Below are positions 1 to 8,413 of a stretch of DNA of 25,137 nucleotides, one piece after another. Each line of letters starts with the position of its first letter. Position 1 is the stretch's first letter. Location of the stretch: positions 1 to 25,137 of the forward strand of contig JAFLEG010000003.1 in the NCBI GenBank assembly GCA_017302195.1. The letters run 5' to 3'. The stretch is from Verrucomicrobiota bacterium (GTDB taxonomy: Bacteria; Verrucomicrobiota; Verrucomicrobiia; Limisphaerales; UBA9464). The notes below the pieces were generated by a model that saw only the letters and a program-made list of their open reading frames with translations, was not told the origin of the DNA and did not search any database. The position numbers and the translations under genes are program-made.

Positions 1-312
1 CACCAGCACCCACCCCGCCCCCAGAAGGATCCATCCCAGTCTCCATACCAGGGATTCGGCAATGGCTCCCGACGGGATGGGACGCGTCCGCCGGTACTGA
101 CGGTCAAACTCCGCGTCAAAGGCATCGTTCAGGTACATGCCCGCCACGTACATCAGCGAGGCGCCCAGACAGAGCCGTACCAGCGCCCACGGGGAACCGC
201 CGCCCCCTCCGAGCCACCATCCCGCCAGACAGTTGCTCCAGACGGTGGGCAGGTTGGAAACGCGCCCCAGGATTAGGAGCGTGCGCAGGGACGGTGATGC
301 AGCGGAGGCCAT
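1..312 (-). CDS. UbiA-family prenyltransferase, 5'-end fragment (runs off left edge)
   Basis: An integral-membrane enzyme family that transfers a polyprenyl chain to an aromatic or other acceptor, for example in quinone or lipid biosynthesis. Only the first 104 codons lie in the window; the reading frame is open to base 1. Reading from the ATG at 312, the protein has the typical N-terminal GRVSNLPTVWSN segment (about residues 16-27), a first hydrophobic helix, and then the diagnostic Mg-diphosphate motif NDxxDxxxD as N62-D63-x2-D66-x3-D70, followed by RxRPIPSG (about 75-82), also typical of the family. The acceptor cannot be decided: the specificity-determining second Asp-rich motif lies outside the window. 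It is preceded on the same strand by a small membrane protein gene (gap about 68 bp) and may be cotranscribed with it. Confidence 0.88.
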   Translation of the reverse strand, partial: MASAASPSLRTLLILGRVSNLPTVWSNCLAGWWLGGGGGSPWALVRLCLGASLMYVAGMYLNDAFDAEFDRQYRRTRPIPSGAIAESLVWRLGWILLGAGWVLV

Positions 313-380
313 CGGCGGCGGGACGCTATCCGTCTTCCCGCTCCGGGAGAAGCCGGCGTCCCGGCCCGGACAGTTCGCGC

Positions 381-854
381 TCAGCCACGGAACTGGCCCG
401 CCGCAAGAACTCCGAACGCGATGAACCCAACCAGGACGACCAGTTGCGCGATGACGAATGGCGGCTCCTTCTGCGTGGGGGCCAGGGGCCGAAGCACCGG
501 GATCTTCTGGAACATCTGCACCACCAGCACGAAGACGTTGAGGTACTGCGCAAAGATCGCGCCGAGGACGTAGCCGAGGCGCCAGCCACCGGCGAGATCG
601 GCTCCGTAGCGCGCGTAAAGGACCACGCCGAGGACCCCCAGTGAAATGACGCCGAAAAGGTGGGAGGGCAGGAACCGCTCAAACGGGAAGAGAAATCCGG
701 TCACGCTTGTCAGCACCGTGGTCCACAGGAACACCCGGGTCCACCCCTCCAGGGGATTGCCTTGAATCAGGCCCCCGATGACCACGAATCCGGAAAGGAT
801 TCCCGCGAGGCTGATGGCCACATGAACCCAGGTGAGAACTCTCAGAGACATCAT
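381..854 (-). CDS. Small integral membrane protein, uncharacterised
   Basis: A protein of about 157 aa made almost wholly of hydrophobic helices, with four or five predicted membrane segments: near residues 5-27 (WVHVAISLAGILSGFVV), 36-56, 64-84, 92-116 and 130-150. A short basic/polar loop containing QKIPVLRPLAPTQKEPP precedes the last helix. I do not recognise the family and assign no function. Start choice: the frame remains open to a TTG at 893, but the ATG pair at 854/851 starts directly before the first helix and gives a normal N-terminus, so 854 is preferred. It lies between the DUF6807 lipoprotein and the UbiA-type gene on the same strand with gaps of about 80 and 70 bp, so cotranscription is plausible but unproven. 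Confidence 0.7.
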   Translation of the reverse strand: MMSLRVLTWVHVAISLAGILSGFVVIGGLIQGNPLEGWTRVFLWTTVLTSVTGFLFPFERFLPSHLFGVISLGVLGVVLYARYGADLAGGWRLGYVLGAIFAQYLNVFVLVVQMFQKIPVLRPLAPTQKEPPFVIAQLVVLVGFIAFGVLAAGQFRG

Positions 855-932
855 TGCCAACCTCAGGATGGGGAGTTGGACCGCATCGCGCAATCCGTGT
901 CGCGCTTCGGTTGCCGCAGACGGGGGTTTCGG

Positions 933-1940
933 TCACCGCCCGTCAGTGGACTTCCATCGCTCAAACTGGGCCGCCACGCCGGCGGCCGAGGTGTCCCCGG
1001 GATGGAACAGGAACCGGTAGCGGAAGGTGACCTGCCCTCCCGCCGGCACGCGCAGGTCGCCGGCACCCTTCTCCTGCTTCTCGAAATCATGCACGCCAAA
1101 CGGATTGGCCGCGAACAGGCCGTAATCGCGCACATGCCACCAGGTGGGGAACCGGGGATTGGACGGATGATCAAAGATCGCCACCCCCACAGTCCGTCCG
1201 TTGACCGGGCCGTCATAGTCGCACCACGCGGCCCGCCGGCCCCAGGTCGCGCCATCCCGCTGGCCTTCGGCATTGAAGATGTGCCCTTCGCCCGGAAGCC
1301 CCTTGGGCTGGGTCACCCGCATGGTCTCCGCCAACCGGATGGCCATGGTCCCCTCCTTGGTGTCCCCCAGCACAAGATCCCCCACGCTCGCGAACACCGT
1401 GATCTCGAAGTCCACAATCCGGTCGGGTCCGGAGGGCGCCGGGAAGCGCAGGCTACGCCGGTCGGTGGCGATCACCCGGCCATCGGCGGCCACCCAGCGG
1501 TTGCTGGAAATGATCCACCCCTCGTTGCGCCCCGACTTCAGCGCCTCAAAGGAGACATGCACTGTCCGGCCGGCCGTCTTGGACTCGCTCCAGAAATCCA
1601 CGCCATTGGCATCCCCGTGGGCCCACCAAAGCCCGCGGTGGTGCGGGTGATCCCGCTCCTCGTTGCCCGGATCCTCCTGCGGCCAGCGACGCGTGAAGTG
1701 CTCGCCGTCCGGCCCGAGGATCGGAAACAGAAACGGCCGCGACACCTCCTGGTAGCGGTACTCGGTGAATGGCTGGCCCGCGAGGTGCACCTGCACCACG
1801 CCTTGGGTGGCCACCACCGAGACACCGGAGGCCCCGGCAGCGTCCGACCCGGACTGGCACCCCGCCACAACGAGGCTCAGGAGCAGGATCGCCGCAGGCG
1901 CAGCGCAGCGCGGGGAGGAGTGCAGGAAGGGGATCAGCAT
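933..1940 (-). CDS. DUF6807 (PmoA-like) family lipoprotein
   Basis: A predicted lipoprotein of 335 aa belonging to the DUF6807/'PmoA family' that is abundant in Planctomycetes and Verrucomicrobia. Residues 1-28 form a lipoprotein signal peptide with hydrophobic core AAILLLSLVVAGC, Cys28 being the lipidation site. The body contains the family hallmark around residues 100-125 (RDHPHHRGLWWAHGD followed by GVDFWSE) and a C-terminal beta-rich part ending in FRYRFLFHPGD. The biochemical role of the family is not settled; the PmoA name is historical and methane oxidation is not implied. The frame is open upstream to 2156, but the ATG at 1940 is chosen because it places the signal peptide at the N-terminus. 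No Shine-Dalgarno sequence is visible. It is divergent from the large dehydrogenase/cytochrome gene, and the pair may share a 209-bp control region and a sugar-oxidation theme (inference). Confidence 0.85.
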   Translation of the reverse strand: MLIPFLHSSPRCAAPAAILLLSLVVAGCQSGSDAAGASGVSVVATQGVVQVHLAGQPFTEYRYQEVSRPFLFPILGPDGEHFTRRWPQEDPGNEERDHPHHRGLWWAHGDANGVDFWSESKTAGRTVHVSFEALKSGRNEGWIISSNRWVAADGRVIATDRRSLRFPAPSGPDRIVDFEITVFASVGDLVLGDTKEGTMAIRLAETMRVTQPKGLPGEGHIFNAEGQRDGATWGRRAAWCDYDGPVNGRTVGVAIFDHPSNPRFPTWWHVRDYGLFAANPFGVHDFEKQEKGAGDLRVPAGGQVTFRYRFLFHPGDTSAAGVAAQFERWKSTDGR

Positions 1941-2149
1941 GGCACAGCATGGAAAGCGCGGGGTGGGGAGGTCAACCCGCGGGATGCACCGCGATCCCCG
2001 GTGTGCCCGCCCAGCGTTCTGGGGGAACGAATCGTCACCGAGGCGCCGGCCGAAAGGGTTCGCCGTGCCCGGGAACAAAACGCCACGAGGTGAGCACCGC
2101 CCCGGCCGCCAAACTTGCCCCGGCGCGGAGCGGTCCGCACACTCCGGGC
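1941..2149. other. Divergent intergenic region, presumed two promoters
   Basis: This 209-bp spacer separates two divergently transcribed secreted-protein genes, so it should carry both promoters. I looked for paired -35/-10 elements and inverted repeats and found nothing convincing; the sequence is GC-rich throughout. Confidence 0.35.
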
Positions 2150-5100
2150 ATGACACTTCCGCAGCCGGAACTTCCGGCAGGCCCCAGGGCCCCGCATCTC
2201 CGGTTCCCCTTCCTCGCCCTGGCCTGTGCCATTGCCTGGCCGCTGGTCCTGGGCGCCGCGGAGCCGGATCTCCGGCCCCACGCGCCCACCACCGAACCGA
2301 CTGCCGCCGCCTCGGCGCGTCCCCAGGCCGTGGCCCCGCCGTCCGCGGGGGAACGGATTGTCCTCCTCGGCAACGGACTGGCGGAACGCGATGTGTACTT
2401 CGGACGGCTCGAGACCGAACTGCATCTGCGATTTCCTGAACGCCAGTTGATCATCCGCAACATGGGCCGGCCCGGCGACACGCCGGGGTTCCGTCCGCAC
2501 CCCGCGCGCGTCTCGCAGTGGGCCTTTCCCGGCGCCGCGCAGTTTCACCCGGAACTGAACTCCCATTTCGGCAAGGGATTCTTCCCCACACCCGACCAAT
2601 GGCTCACCCACCTCAAGGCGGACACCCTCATCGCCTTCTTCGGCTACAACGAGTCCTTTGATGGACCCGACCGCGTCGCCAACTTCGAGGCGGAACTGGA
2701 TGCCTTTGCAACACACACCTTGTCCCGGGCCTACAACGGAACTGCGGCACCCCGTCTGGTGCTGGTGTCGCCGATGGCCTTTGAGAATCTGTCGGGCAAG
2801 CGGGATCTCCCCGACGGGGTCCAGGAGAATGCCCGCCTCGCCCTGTACGCCGCCGCGGTGCAGCGGGTCGCCGCCAAGCACGGGGTCACCTTCGTGGATT
2901 TCTTCGGCGCCACCCGGGACCGCTTCGCCCGCCCGGGACAGCCGCCGCTGACCATCAACGGCTTTGCCCCCACGGATGCCGGCTACGCGGAACTCGCCGT
3001 CCTGCTCGCCGATCAGGCTTTTGGCCGCACCCCACGGACCTCAAAGGCCCCCCCGGATCTGGTCAACGCGGCAGTCCGGGAAAAGGATTACTTCTGGAAC
3101 AACGACTACAACCTGGTGAACGGGGTGCACACCCACGGCCAGCGGTACAATCCCTTCGGGCCGCAGAACTATCCCGAAGAGGTCGCCAAGACCCGCGAGA
3201 TGATGGCCCTGCGCGATGTGCGGATTCACGAGATCGCTGCGGGCCGGACGACGGAGCTGGCCGTGGACGATTCCGCCACCCGTCCCACTCCCGAAGTGCC
3301 CACCAACTTCAAGCGCCCGGTCGAGTATCTCGACGGCGTGGCGGCCATCGGGAAGATGACGGTCCTGCCCGGATACCGCGTGGAACTGTTCGCCTCCGAG
3401 AAGGAGTTTCCGGAACTCCGCAAGCCGGTGCAGATGTCCTTCGACAACCGCGGACGCCTCTGGGTGGCCATCACCCCGGCCTACCCGCACTACAAGCCCG
3501 GCGAGTCGCGTCCGGATGACAAGATCCTGATCTTCGAGGACACCGACGGCGACGGCCGGGCCGACAAGCAGACGGTGTTCGCGGACAAGCTGCATCTGCC
3601 CATCGGATTCGAGATCGCGCCTGAGGGTGTGTATCTTTCCCAGGAGCCCAATCTCTGCCTCCTGGTGGATGACAACCACGACGACCGCGCCGACCGCATG
3701 GAGATCCTCATGCACGGCTTCGACACCCACGACACCCACCACGCCATCTCGGCCTACTCGGCGGACGCCTCCGGCGCCTTCTACATGCTGGAGGGACGCT
3801 TCCTGCATAGTCAGGTGGAAACCCCCTACGGCCCGCAGCGGGTCAACGACGGCGGCGCCTGGCGGTTCGACCCCAAACGCTTCCGCCTCGAACGCTACAT
3901 CCAGACCGACGTCAACAATCCCTGGGGCATCGCCTTCGACGACTGGGAGCAGTGCGTGCTCTCGGATGCCTCCAGCGGCGAGAACTACTGGGCGTTGCCC
4001 GTCTCGGCCAAGATGCCCTACGGCGTCGAAATCCAGCGGGCCGGCGACTATGTGCCCAAGCGGTCGCGTCCCACCTCGGGATCCGAATTCGTCTCCTCCC
4101 GCCACTTTCCCGATGAGGTGCAGGGCCAGTTCATGACCTGCAACAGCATCGGATTTCTCGGAATCAACTTCAGCGCGGTCCGCGAGGAGGGATCCGGATT
4201 CACCGGCAGCCTCGCCGGGGACCTGATCAGTTCCAGCGATCCCAACTTCCGCCCGGTGGACCTGGAGTTCGCACCCGACGGCTCGCTGTACTTCATTGAC
4301 TGGCACAATGCCCTCATCGGGCACATGCAGCACAACGCCCGCGATCCCAACCGCGATCATGAGCGCGGCCGCATCTACCGGGTGACCTATCCGGCGCGCC
4401 CCCTGGTGAAACCGGCGATGGTGGCCGGCGCCTCCGTCCCCGCGCTGCTGGAAAACCTGAAGCAACCCGAGTACCGGACCCGCTATCGCACCCGCCGCGA
4501 ACTGCGCGGCCGTCCGGCCTCGGAGGTGATTCCCGCCGTCAAGGCCTGGGCGGCGGCCCTCGACAAGTCGGATCCGGCCTACGAACGCCATCTCTGCGAG
4601 GCCCTGTGGGCGACCTGGGCCCAGAACCGTCCGGACTCCGGACTGCTGATCCTCTGCCTCAATGCGCGTGCGCCTCAGGCGCGCGCCGCGGCGGCGCATG
4701 TGCTGCGCTACACCAGCCACCAGGTGCCCAACGCCATGGCGCTGCTCCGTCAGGCGGCCAATGATCCCCACGGACGGGTGCGCCTCGAGGCGATTGTCGC
4801 GGCCTCGTGGCTCGACAACGCCGATGGCGCCCGGATCGTGCTCGATGCCCTGAGGCATCCCTTCGACAAGTGGATGAGCCCGGTCACCCGGCAGATCCTG
4901 GAAACCACCCTCAAGGACGACGTGGCCGCGCTGGCCGCGGCTGATCCGCAGGTGCTCGCCTCCAACCCCAGGGCCAGGGACTACCTCGCCGGCACCTTCC
5001 AACTCGACGCGGCGCCGCCATCCGCAGAACAGCGGGACTACGGTCCCACCCGTTCCCTGAATGCCGCCGAGGCCACGCTGTATGCCCTCGGCAAGGAGGT

Positions 5101-5539
5101 GTTCCACCGCGACGCCCACTGCGCCACCTGCCATCAGTCGGCCGGCACGGGAACCCCCGGCATCTATCCGCCGCTGAACGTGGCGGGCAACCCCTGGCTG
5201 GCGGATGACCAGCGCCTGATCAAGGTGGTGCTCAAGGGGCTCTGGGGACCGCTGGAGATTGCCGGACAGCGCCTCGCGCCGACCAACGGCGTGCCCCCGA
5301 TGGTGGGCTTTGCCGGAATGCTCAGCGATGAGGAGGCGGCCGGCGTGATCACTTATGTGCGGCAGTCCTTCGGCAACAATCTGCCGCCGGTGCGCGCCGA
5401 TCAGGTGGCGGCCGTCCGCGAGGCCACGAAGAACCGTCCCGACTTCTACATGGTCGAGGAGATCATGCAGGAGCATCCGATCCCCGGCTGGGAACAGTGG
5501 GGCCGCATGGCACGTCCCAAGGACAATCCATACGAGTAA
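2150..5539 (+). CDS. Secreted PVC-type dehydrogenase/cytochrome c with N-terminal degenerate SGNH domain
   Basis: A 1129-aa exported multidomain protein of the Pirellula/Verrucomicrobium class (families known as TIGR02604 and TIGR02603), thought to oxidise sugars or related substrates in the periplasm and pass electrons to the attached haem. Order: signal peptide (about 15-37, ending LGAA); SGNH/GDSL-like fold (68-290); linker rich in Asn/His/Tyr; six-bladed propeller dehydrogenase-like domain (about 395-760, with DNRGRLWVAITPAYPHY, EDTDGDGRAD, NPWGIAFDDW and DLEFAPDGSLYFIDWHN); HEAT-like helices (about 760-950); cytochrome c domain with CATCH at 991-995 and probable axial Met1051 in PPMVGFAGML. 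The ATG at 2150 is chosen over longer in-frame options because it begins at the signal peptide. In the SGNH part the nucleophile block reads GNGL (74-77) instead of GDSx, and the last block lacks its His, so esterase activity is doubtful. Substrate unknown. Confidence 0.9.
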   Translation: MTLPQPELPAGPRAPHLRFPFLALACAIAWPLVLGAAEPDLRPHAPTTEPTAAASARPQAVAPPSAGERIVLLGNGLAERDVYFGRLETELHLRFPERQLIIRNMGRPGDTPGFRPHPARVSQWAFPGAAQFHPELNSHFGKGFFPTPDQWLTHLKADTLIAFFGYNESFDGPDRVANFEAELDAFATHTLSRAYNGTAAPRLVLVSPMAFENLSGKRDLPDGVQENARLALYAAAVQRVAAKHGVTFVDFFGATRDRFARPGQPPLTINGFAPTDAGYAELAVLLADQAFGRTPRTSKAPPDLVNAAVREKDYFWNNDYNLVNGVHTHGQRYNPFGPQNYPEEVAKTREMMALRDVRIHEIAAGRTTELAVDDSATRPTPEVPTNFKRPVEYLDGVAAIGKMTVLPGYRVELFASEKEFPELRKPVQMSFDNRGRLWVAITPAYPHYKPGESRPDDKILIFEDTDGDGRADKQTVFADKLHLPIGFEIAPEGVYLSQEPNLCLLVDDNHDDRADRMEILMHGFDTHDTHHAISAYSADASGAFYMLEGRFLHSQVETPYGPQRVNDGGAWRFDPKRFRLERYIQTDVNNPWGIAFDDWEQCVLSDASSGENYWALPVSAKMPYGVEIQRAGDYVPKRSRPTSGSEFVSSRHFPDEVQGQFMTCNSIGFLGINFSAVREEGSGFTGSLAGDLISSSDPNFRPVDLEFAPDGSLYFIDWHNALIGHMQHNARDPNRDHERGRIYRVTYPARPLVKPAMVAGASVPALLENLKQPEYRTRYRTRRELRGRPASEVIPAVKAWAAALDKSDPAYERHLCEALWATWAQNRPDSGLLILCLNARAPQARAAAAHVLRYTSHQVPNAMALLRQAANDPHGRVRLEAIVAASWLDNADGARIVLDALRHPFDKWMSPVTRQILETTLKDDVAALAAADPQVLASNPRARDYLAGTFQLDAAPPSAEQRDYGPTRSLNAAEATLYALGKEVFHRDAHCATCHQSAGTGTPGIYPPLNVAGNPWLADDQRLIKVVLKGLWGPLEIAGQRLAPTNGVPPMVGFAGMLSDEEAAGVITYVRQSFGNNLPPVRADQVAAVREATKNRPDFYMVEEIMQEHPIPGWEQWGRMARPKDNPYE

Positions 5540-5703
5540 TTCGTCCAAACCATTCGCCGGGCCGCCCAAGCGTCGGGCACCCGGGAGCGGACCATGGACA
5601 CGCCAAGGCCCGGGGCTGGCGAATACCTCGACTGGCTGCTGGTGCTGGATGACGCCGCAGAGAGTTTTCCGGCGCCCGGAATGACGCGCTGATCCTGTTC
5701 AGA

Positions 5704-6801
5704 TCACGGCACGTAAAACGCCTCGCCCTGCGCCAGTCGCTGGAAGGTCGTGTAGTCCATCCAGACATAGCCGGCGTCTGTCCCTTCCGGACCCGGCGGT
5801 GCGCCGCTGATCGTGCCGCCCCAGTCGGACCCTTCGCTGTTCTGGATCAGCATCGCGTTCCGGGTGTCGTCATAACCGATGATCAACATGCAGTGCCCGA
5901 CCAGGCCCCCGTCCTTCTTCCGGGCCGGGACCCCATTGCCGACGTAGGGAACCGGCTGCCCCCGATAGGAACTCCAGTCGGTGTACAGCCCGGTGGCATA
6001 GGCCAGAGCGCCCCCGGACGCCAGGACGCGCTTGATAAAGGTCAGATTGGTGGTCGCCACCTTGCGGAAGCCGGACACCGTAAAGGCCGGATCCGGCGGC
6101 AGAGTGCGCCCCCCGTAGTTGGTCCACAGTTGTGGGCAGGAAGGCACATACGGGGCATCCGCCAGCGAGGGCGTCCCCCCTTGCGCCAGGACCTGGAAAT
6201 AACTGGTGATGCGTGACCCGGCGCAGGTGTTGGAGGCCTGCTGCTCAAGCTGGAGCACCTGCACAAAAATCGCCGCGGGACTGGCCCATTGGGTGGCATT
6301 GGTGGGCGCCTGATTGACGCGGCGTGCGGCGGTGAAGGTGGCGAGCCCGTAGGTGCTGGACCATGCCGCGCAGCTTCCGGGAGCCCCCGGATTCTGCTCG
6401 GTGCCCTGACGTCCGACCGGAGGCAGCAGGGTCAGATCCACGGTGGCCGACGGAGGCGGTTCCAGGGGGGCAGGCGGACTCTCGAACTCCCCGCCCTCCG
6501 CCGCAGTCAGATCGTATCCGTAGTCCGGGGTTTCCGGCGGCGCCGGTCCGCCGGGCGACACCCGGCGGAAGTACCGGTGACGCCCCACCAGGTCCAGGGT
6601 CTGTGGACTGGACACGGCCACCGGGGTCCAAGGTCCGGACACGGTGGGCGCCGCCTCGAGCGTCCCCACCCCGGTCCACGACAACCGCAGCACCTCACCG
6701 CTCACGGTGGCGGTCAGAGGGGCGGGCCCATCGCCGGCACACATCAACCAGGGGGCCAGGAGCGATCCCACAACAGCGGCGCGAAACATCCGGGCGTTCA
6801 T
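5704..6801 (-). CDS. Secreted papain-like (C1 family) cysteine peptidase
   Basis: A 365-aa exported protein. Residues 1-22 look like a signal peptide; residues 28-82 form a small beta domain with SGPWTPV and YFRRVSP, a segment common in Verrucomicrobia secreted proteins. The rest is a papain fold: oxyanion-hole Gln132 (VGRQGTEQ), catalytic Cys144 in PGSCAAWS, catalytic His303 in GHCMLIIGYDD and Asn321 in IQNSEGSDWG, followed by GYVWMDYTTF at the end. All four key residues are present, so it should be active. The usual NSWG after the Asn is NSEG here, which is unusual. There is no obvious separate inhibitory propeptide; the beta domain plus a Pro-rich linker (about 83-120) takes that place. 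Start: ATG at 6801, with a GGAAG four bases upstream, preferred over a longer frame to 6894. It lies 31 bp after the DUF4253 gene on the same strand. Confidence 0.85.
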   Translation of the reverse strand: MNARMFRAAVVGSLLAPWLMCAGDGPAPLTATVSGEVLRLSWTGVGTLEAAPTVSGPWTPVAVSSPQTLDLVGRHRYFRRVSPGGPAPPETPDYGYDLTAAEGGEFESPPAPLEPPPSATVDLTLLPPVGRQGTEQNPGAPGSCAAWSSTYGLATFTAARRVNQAPTNATQWASPAAIFVQVLQLEQQASNTCAGSRITSYFQVLAQGGTPSLADAPYVPSCPQLWTNYGGRTLPPDPAFTVSGFRKVATTNLTFIKRVLASGGALAYATGLYTDWSSYRGQPVPYVGNGVPARKKDGGLVGHCMLIIGYDDTRNAMLIQNSEGSDWGGTISGAPPGPEGTDAGYVWMDYTTFQRLAQGEAFYVP

Positions 6802-6832
6802 GAGGCTTCCAATCCGATTCCCTTCCCCGGCG

Positions 6833-7579
6833 TCAATCCCACCAGAAATACCAGCAGCCGGCTCCCAGCAAACTCGAGGCAAGGGCCGCGACACTGCCGC
6901 AGCCCTGCTCCACGATGTCGGGGCACAGGAGGTACTGCTCCCGCGCCAGTCCCAGGGCCTCCTCCCGGGTGGTCGGTGGTGTGGCCACCGAGAACTCCAT
7001 CACGTCATGAGTCGTGGAGACCACCTCCGCGCCGAAGCGGAGATGCCAGCGGCGGGCGAAAGCGGCCAGCACCTCCGGCCCGGGGCACTCATTCCACCCG
7101 CCCATGCCGACATGGCACGGAGCCTCCCAGGATTCCGAGGACGGAATGCGGGCGATGCAGACCTCGTCCAGCGGTTCCCCGGAGAGCACGTCGCAATGCG
7201 CACCGATGCGGTGCGGCGGCAGGGGCGGGTCGGGCCATTCCCCTTCCTCGATTTCCTCGCACTCCCCATCACCGCGCCGGCGTTGCTCCAGCCACGCCTC
7301 GACATCCAGATCGGCAGCCTGCTCGAGGCGGCTTGCCGGAGTGCCCCCCAGATCGGGCCGCATTTCCAGAAGCATGTGCAGGTCGTCCTCCGTCCCCAAC
7401 AGCACCGCGGTGAATCCTTCGGCCGCTCCCTCGGATCGGAGACGCTCCAGGGAGCGCAGGGCGAGACGCCCGGCACATCGGGCCACCGCGAAATCTCCCT
7501 GGTCCTCGAAGGCAAGCGGGACCAGTTCCTGCGCATTGGGGTCCCCATCGCCCTTCCGAAACCGGTCCAGCCATCCCAT
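6833..7579 (-). CDS. DUF4253-domain protein
   Basis: A soluble 248-aa protein whose C-terminal third (about residues 145-248) matches the DUF4253 pattern closely: GGWNECPGP, then RRWHLRFGAEVV, MEFSV, PPTTREEALGLAREQY, CPDIVEQG and the terminal WYFWWD. The N-terminal part is acidic (GDGECEEIEEGEWPD near the middle) and not recognised. The biochemical function of DUF4253 is unknown; the family is scattered and often appears in poorly conserved regions near toxin/immunity-type genes, so a partner-binding or immunity role is possible but not shown. The start is placed at the ATG at 7579 (MGWLDRFRKG); the frame continues to 7681 but the added residues look non-coding. The secreted cysteine peptidase follows after 31 bp on the same strand, making a two-gene unit likely. 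Confidence 0.82.
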   Translation of the reverse strand: MGWLDRFRKGDGDPNAQELVPLAFEDQGDFAVARCAGRLALRSLERLRSEGAAEGFTAVLLGTEDDLHMLLEMRPDLGGTPASRLEQAADLDVEAWLEQRRRGDGECEEIEEGEWPDPPLPPHRIGAHCDVLSGEPLDEVCIARIPSSESWEAPCHVGMGGWNECPGPEVLAAFARRWHLRFGAEVVSTTHDVMEFSVATPPTTREEALGLAREQYLLCPDIVEQGCGSVAALASSLLGAGCWYFWWD

Positions 7580-7690
7580 GACCGGATGGCAGCAGGACAA
7601 ACCATGCCGCGAAAGCCAGAATTCAGTGCGGATGGGAACCCCGGGGCATTGGCATCCCCACCCCGTCCCCCTCGAAACCACCGGCCCGCG

Positions 7691-8413
7691 TCACCGATCC
7701 TGCCGGCGTATCCAGACGGCCCGATCGTGTTTGGGAGTGGCAATCAGGAGCTCCGATAAACTGAAATTCAGTACGTTCGAGGCTCGCTGATAGCCAACGG
7801 AAGCATTGACCTCGGACAACCGATCTCGAATCGGACGAGCCCTCAGATGCGGGTCGGAATCCATCAGAGACTGAAGCTCGGCATTGGTGGCCGGGATCAG
7901 CCAGGAAGACTGAATCAATTCCTGGAGATCCGAAGGAGCGCATTCGAACCAGACAATGTCGCGGCTCCACATCAGCCCTGAGCCTCGGCAACGGTGGAAC
8001 TGCGCCAATGACGCTGGCGGCTGCCGACCCGTCGCCGTCCTGAACGCGACGGATGGCCGAAGGTTGCTGGCCTGATTCACAAAAGCGGCCGCCAGGACGA
8101 GCGCTGGCGGCCAGATCCGCCAGCGCCGGTGGGTGACCACGGAGCAGCGAAACCGCGTGAGGATCCCATGCGCTACCGCGACGTAGAGCAGGTAGGCTGG
8201 CCAGACCACGAGCAGGCCCAACGCGGCGGTCCAGAGGCCGAACCCCAAGGCATCTGGCCAGAACTCCGGTGTTCCCGCCTCCAGCGCACAATGGCCTGCC
8301 GTGGCCAGAGCCAACAGACCAAGCCCCAAGCCCACCCCATCGCCAAATGTGACGGGGCTTCCTGCATCGGGTTCGGAGTCCAGGTTGCCCGCAGGACGGG
8401 ACGCAGGGGTCAT
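7691..8413 (-). CDS. Uncharacterised membrane protein coupled to Uma2 gene
   Basis: A 240-aa protein of unknown family. Three hydrophobic stretches near residues 26-46 (GLGLGLLALATAG), 56-86 (WTAALGLLVVWPAYLLYVAV) and 101-115 (PPALVLAAAFV) are likely membrane helices, followed by a soluble C-terminal half of about 120 residues containing WFECAPSDLQELIQSSW. This C-terminal part has the look of a small sensor or folded periplasmic/cytoplasmic domain, but I cannot name it. Its ATG starts at the base immediately after the TAA stop of the Uma2 gene (TAAATG), so the two are almost certainly translated from the same mRNA, probably by coupling. There is no independent ribosome-binding site. Confidence 0.62.
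   Translation of the reverse strand: MTPASRPAGNLDSEPDAGSPVTFGDGVGLGLGLLALATAGHCALEAGTPEFWPDALGFGLWTAALGLLVVWPAYLLYVAVAHGILTRFRCSVVTHRRWRIWPPALVLAAAFVNQASNLRPSVAFRTATGRQPPASLAQFHRCRGSGLMWSRDIVWFECAPSDLQELIQSSWLIPATNAELQSLMDSDPHLRARPIRDRLSEVNASVGYQRASNVLNFSLSELLIATPKHDRAVWIRRQDR

Noticed and set aside
660..2093. 477-codon plus-strand frame opposite the DUF6807 gene
   Set aside because: No recognisable motif, Pro/Arg/His/Gly-rich; the minus strand has a lipobox and the family hallmark.
3041..5569. 842-codon open frame on the minus strand across the dehydrogenase/cytochrome gene
   Set aside because: Composition is Val/Gly/His-rich, as expected from the complement of a GC-rich gene; the plus strand has a signal peptide, propeller motifs and CxxCH.
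5540..5703. Inverted ATTCGCC/GGCGAAT pair between convergent genes as terminator
   Set aside because: The arms are separated by about 50 bases with an imperfect extension and no T-tract; not a credible terminator.
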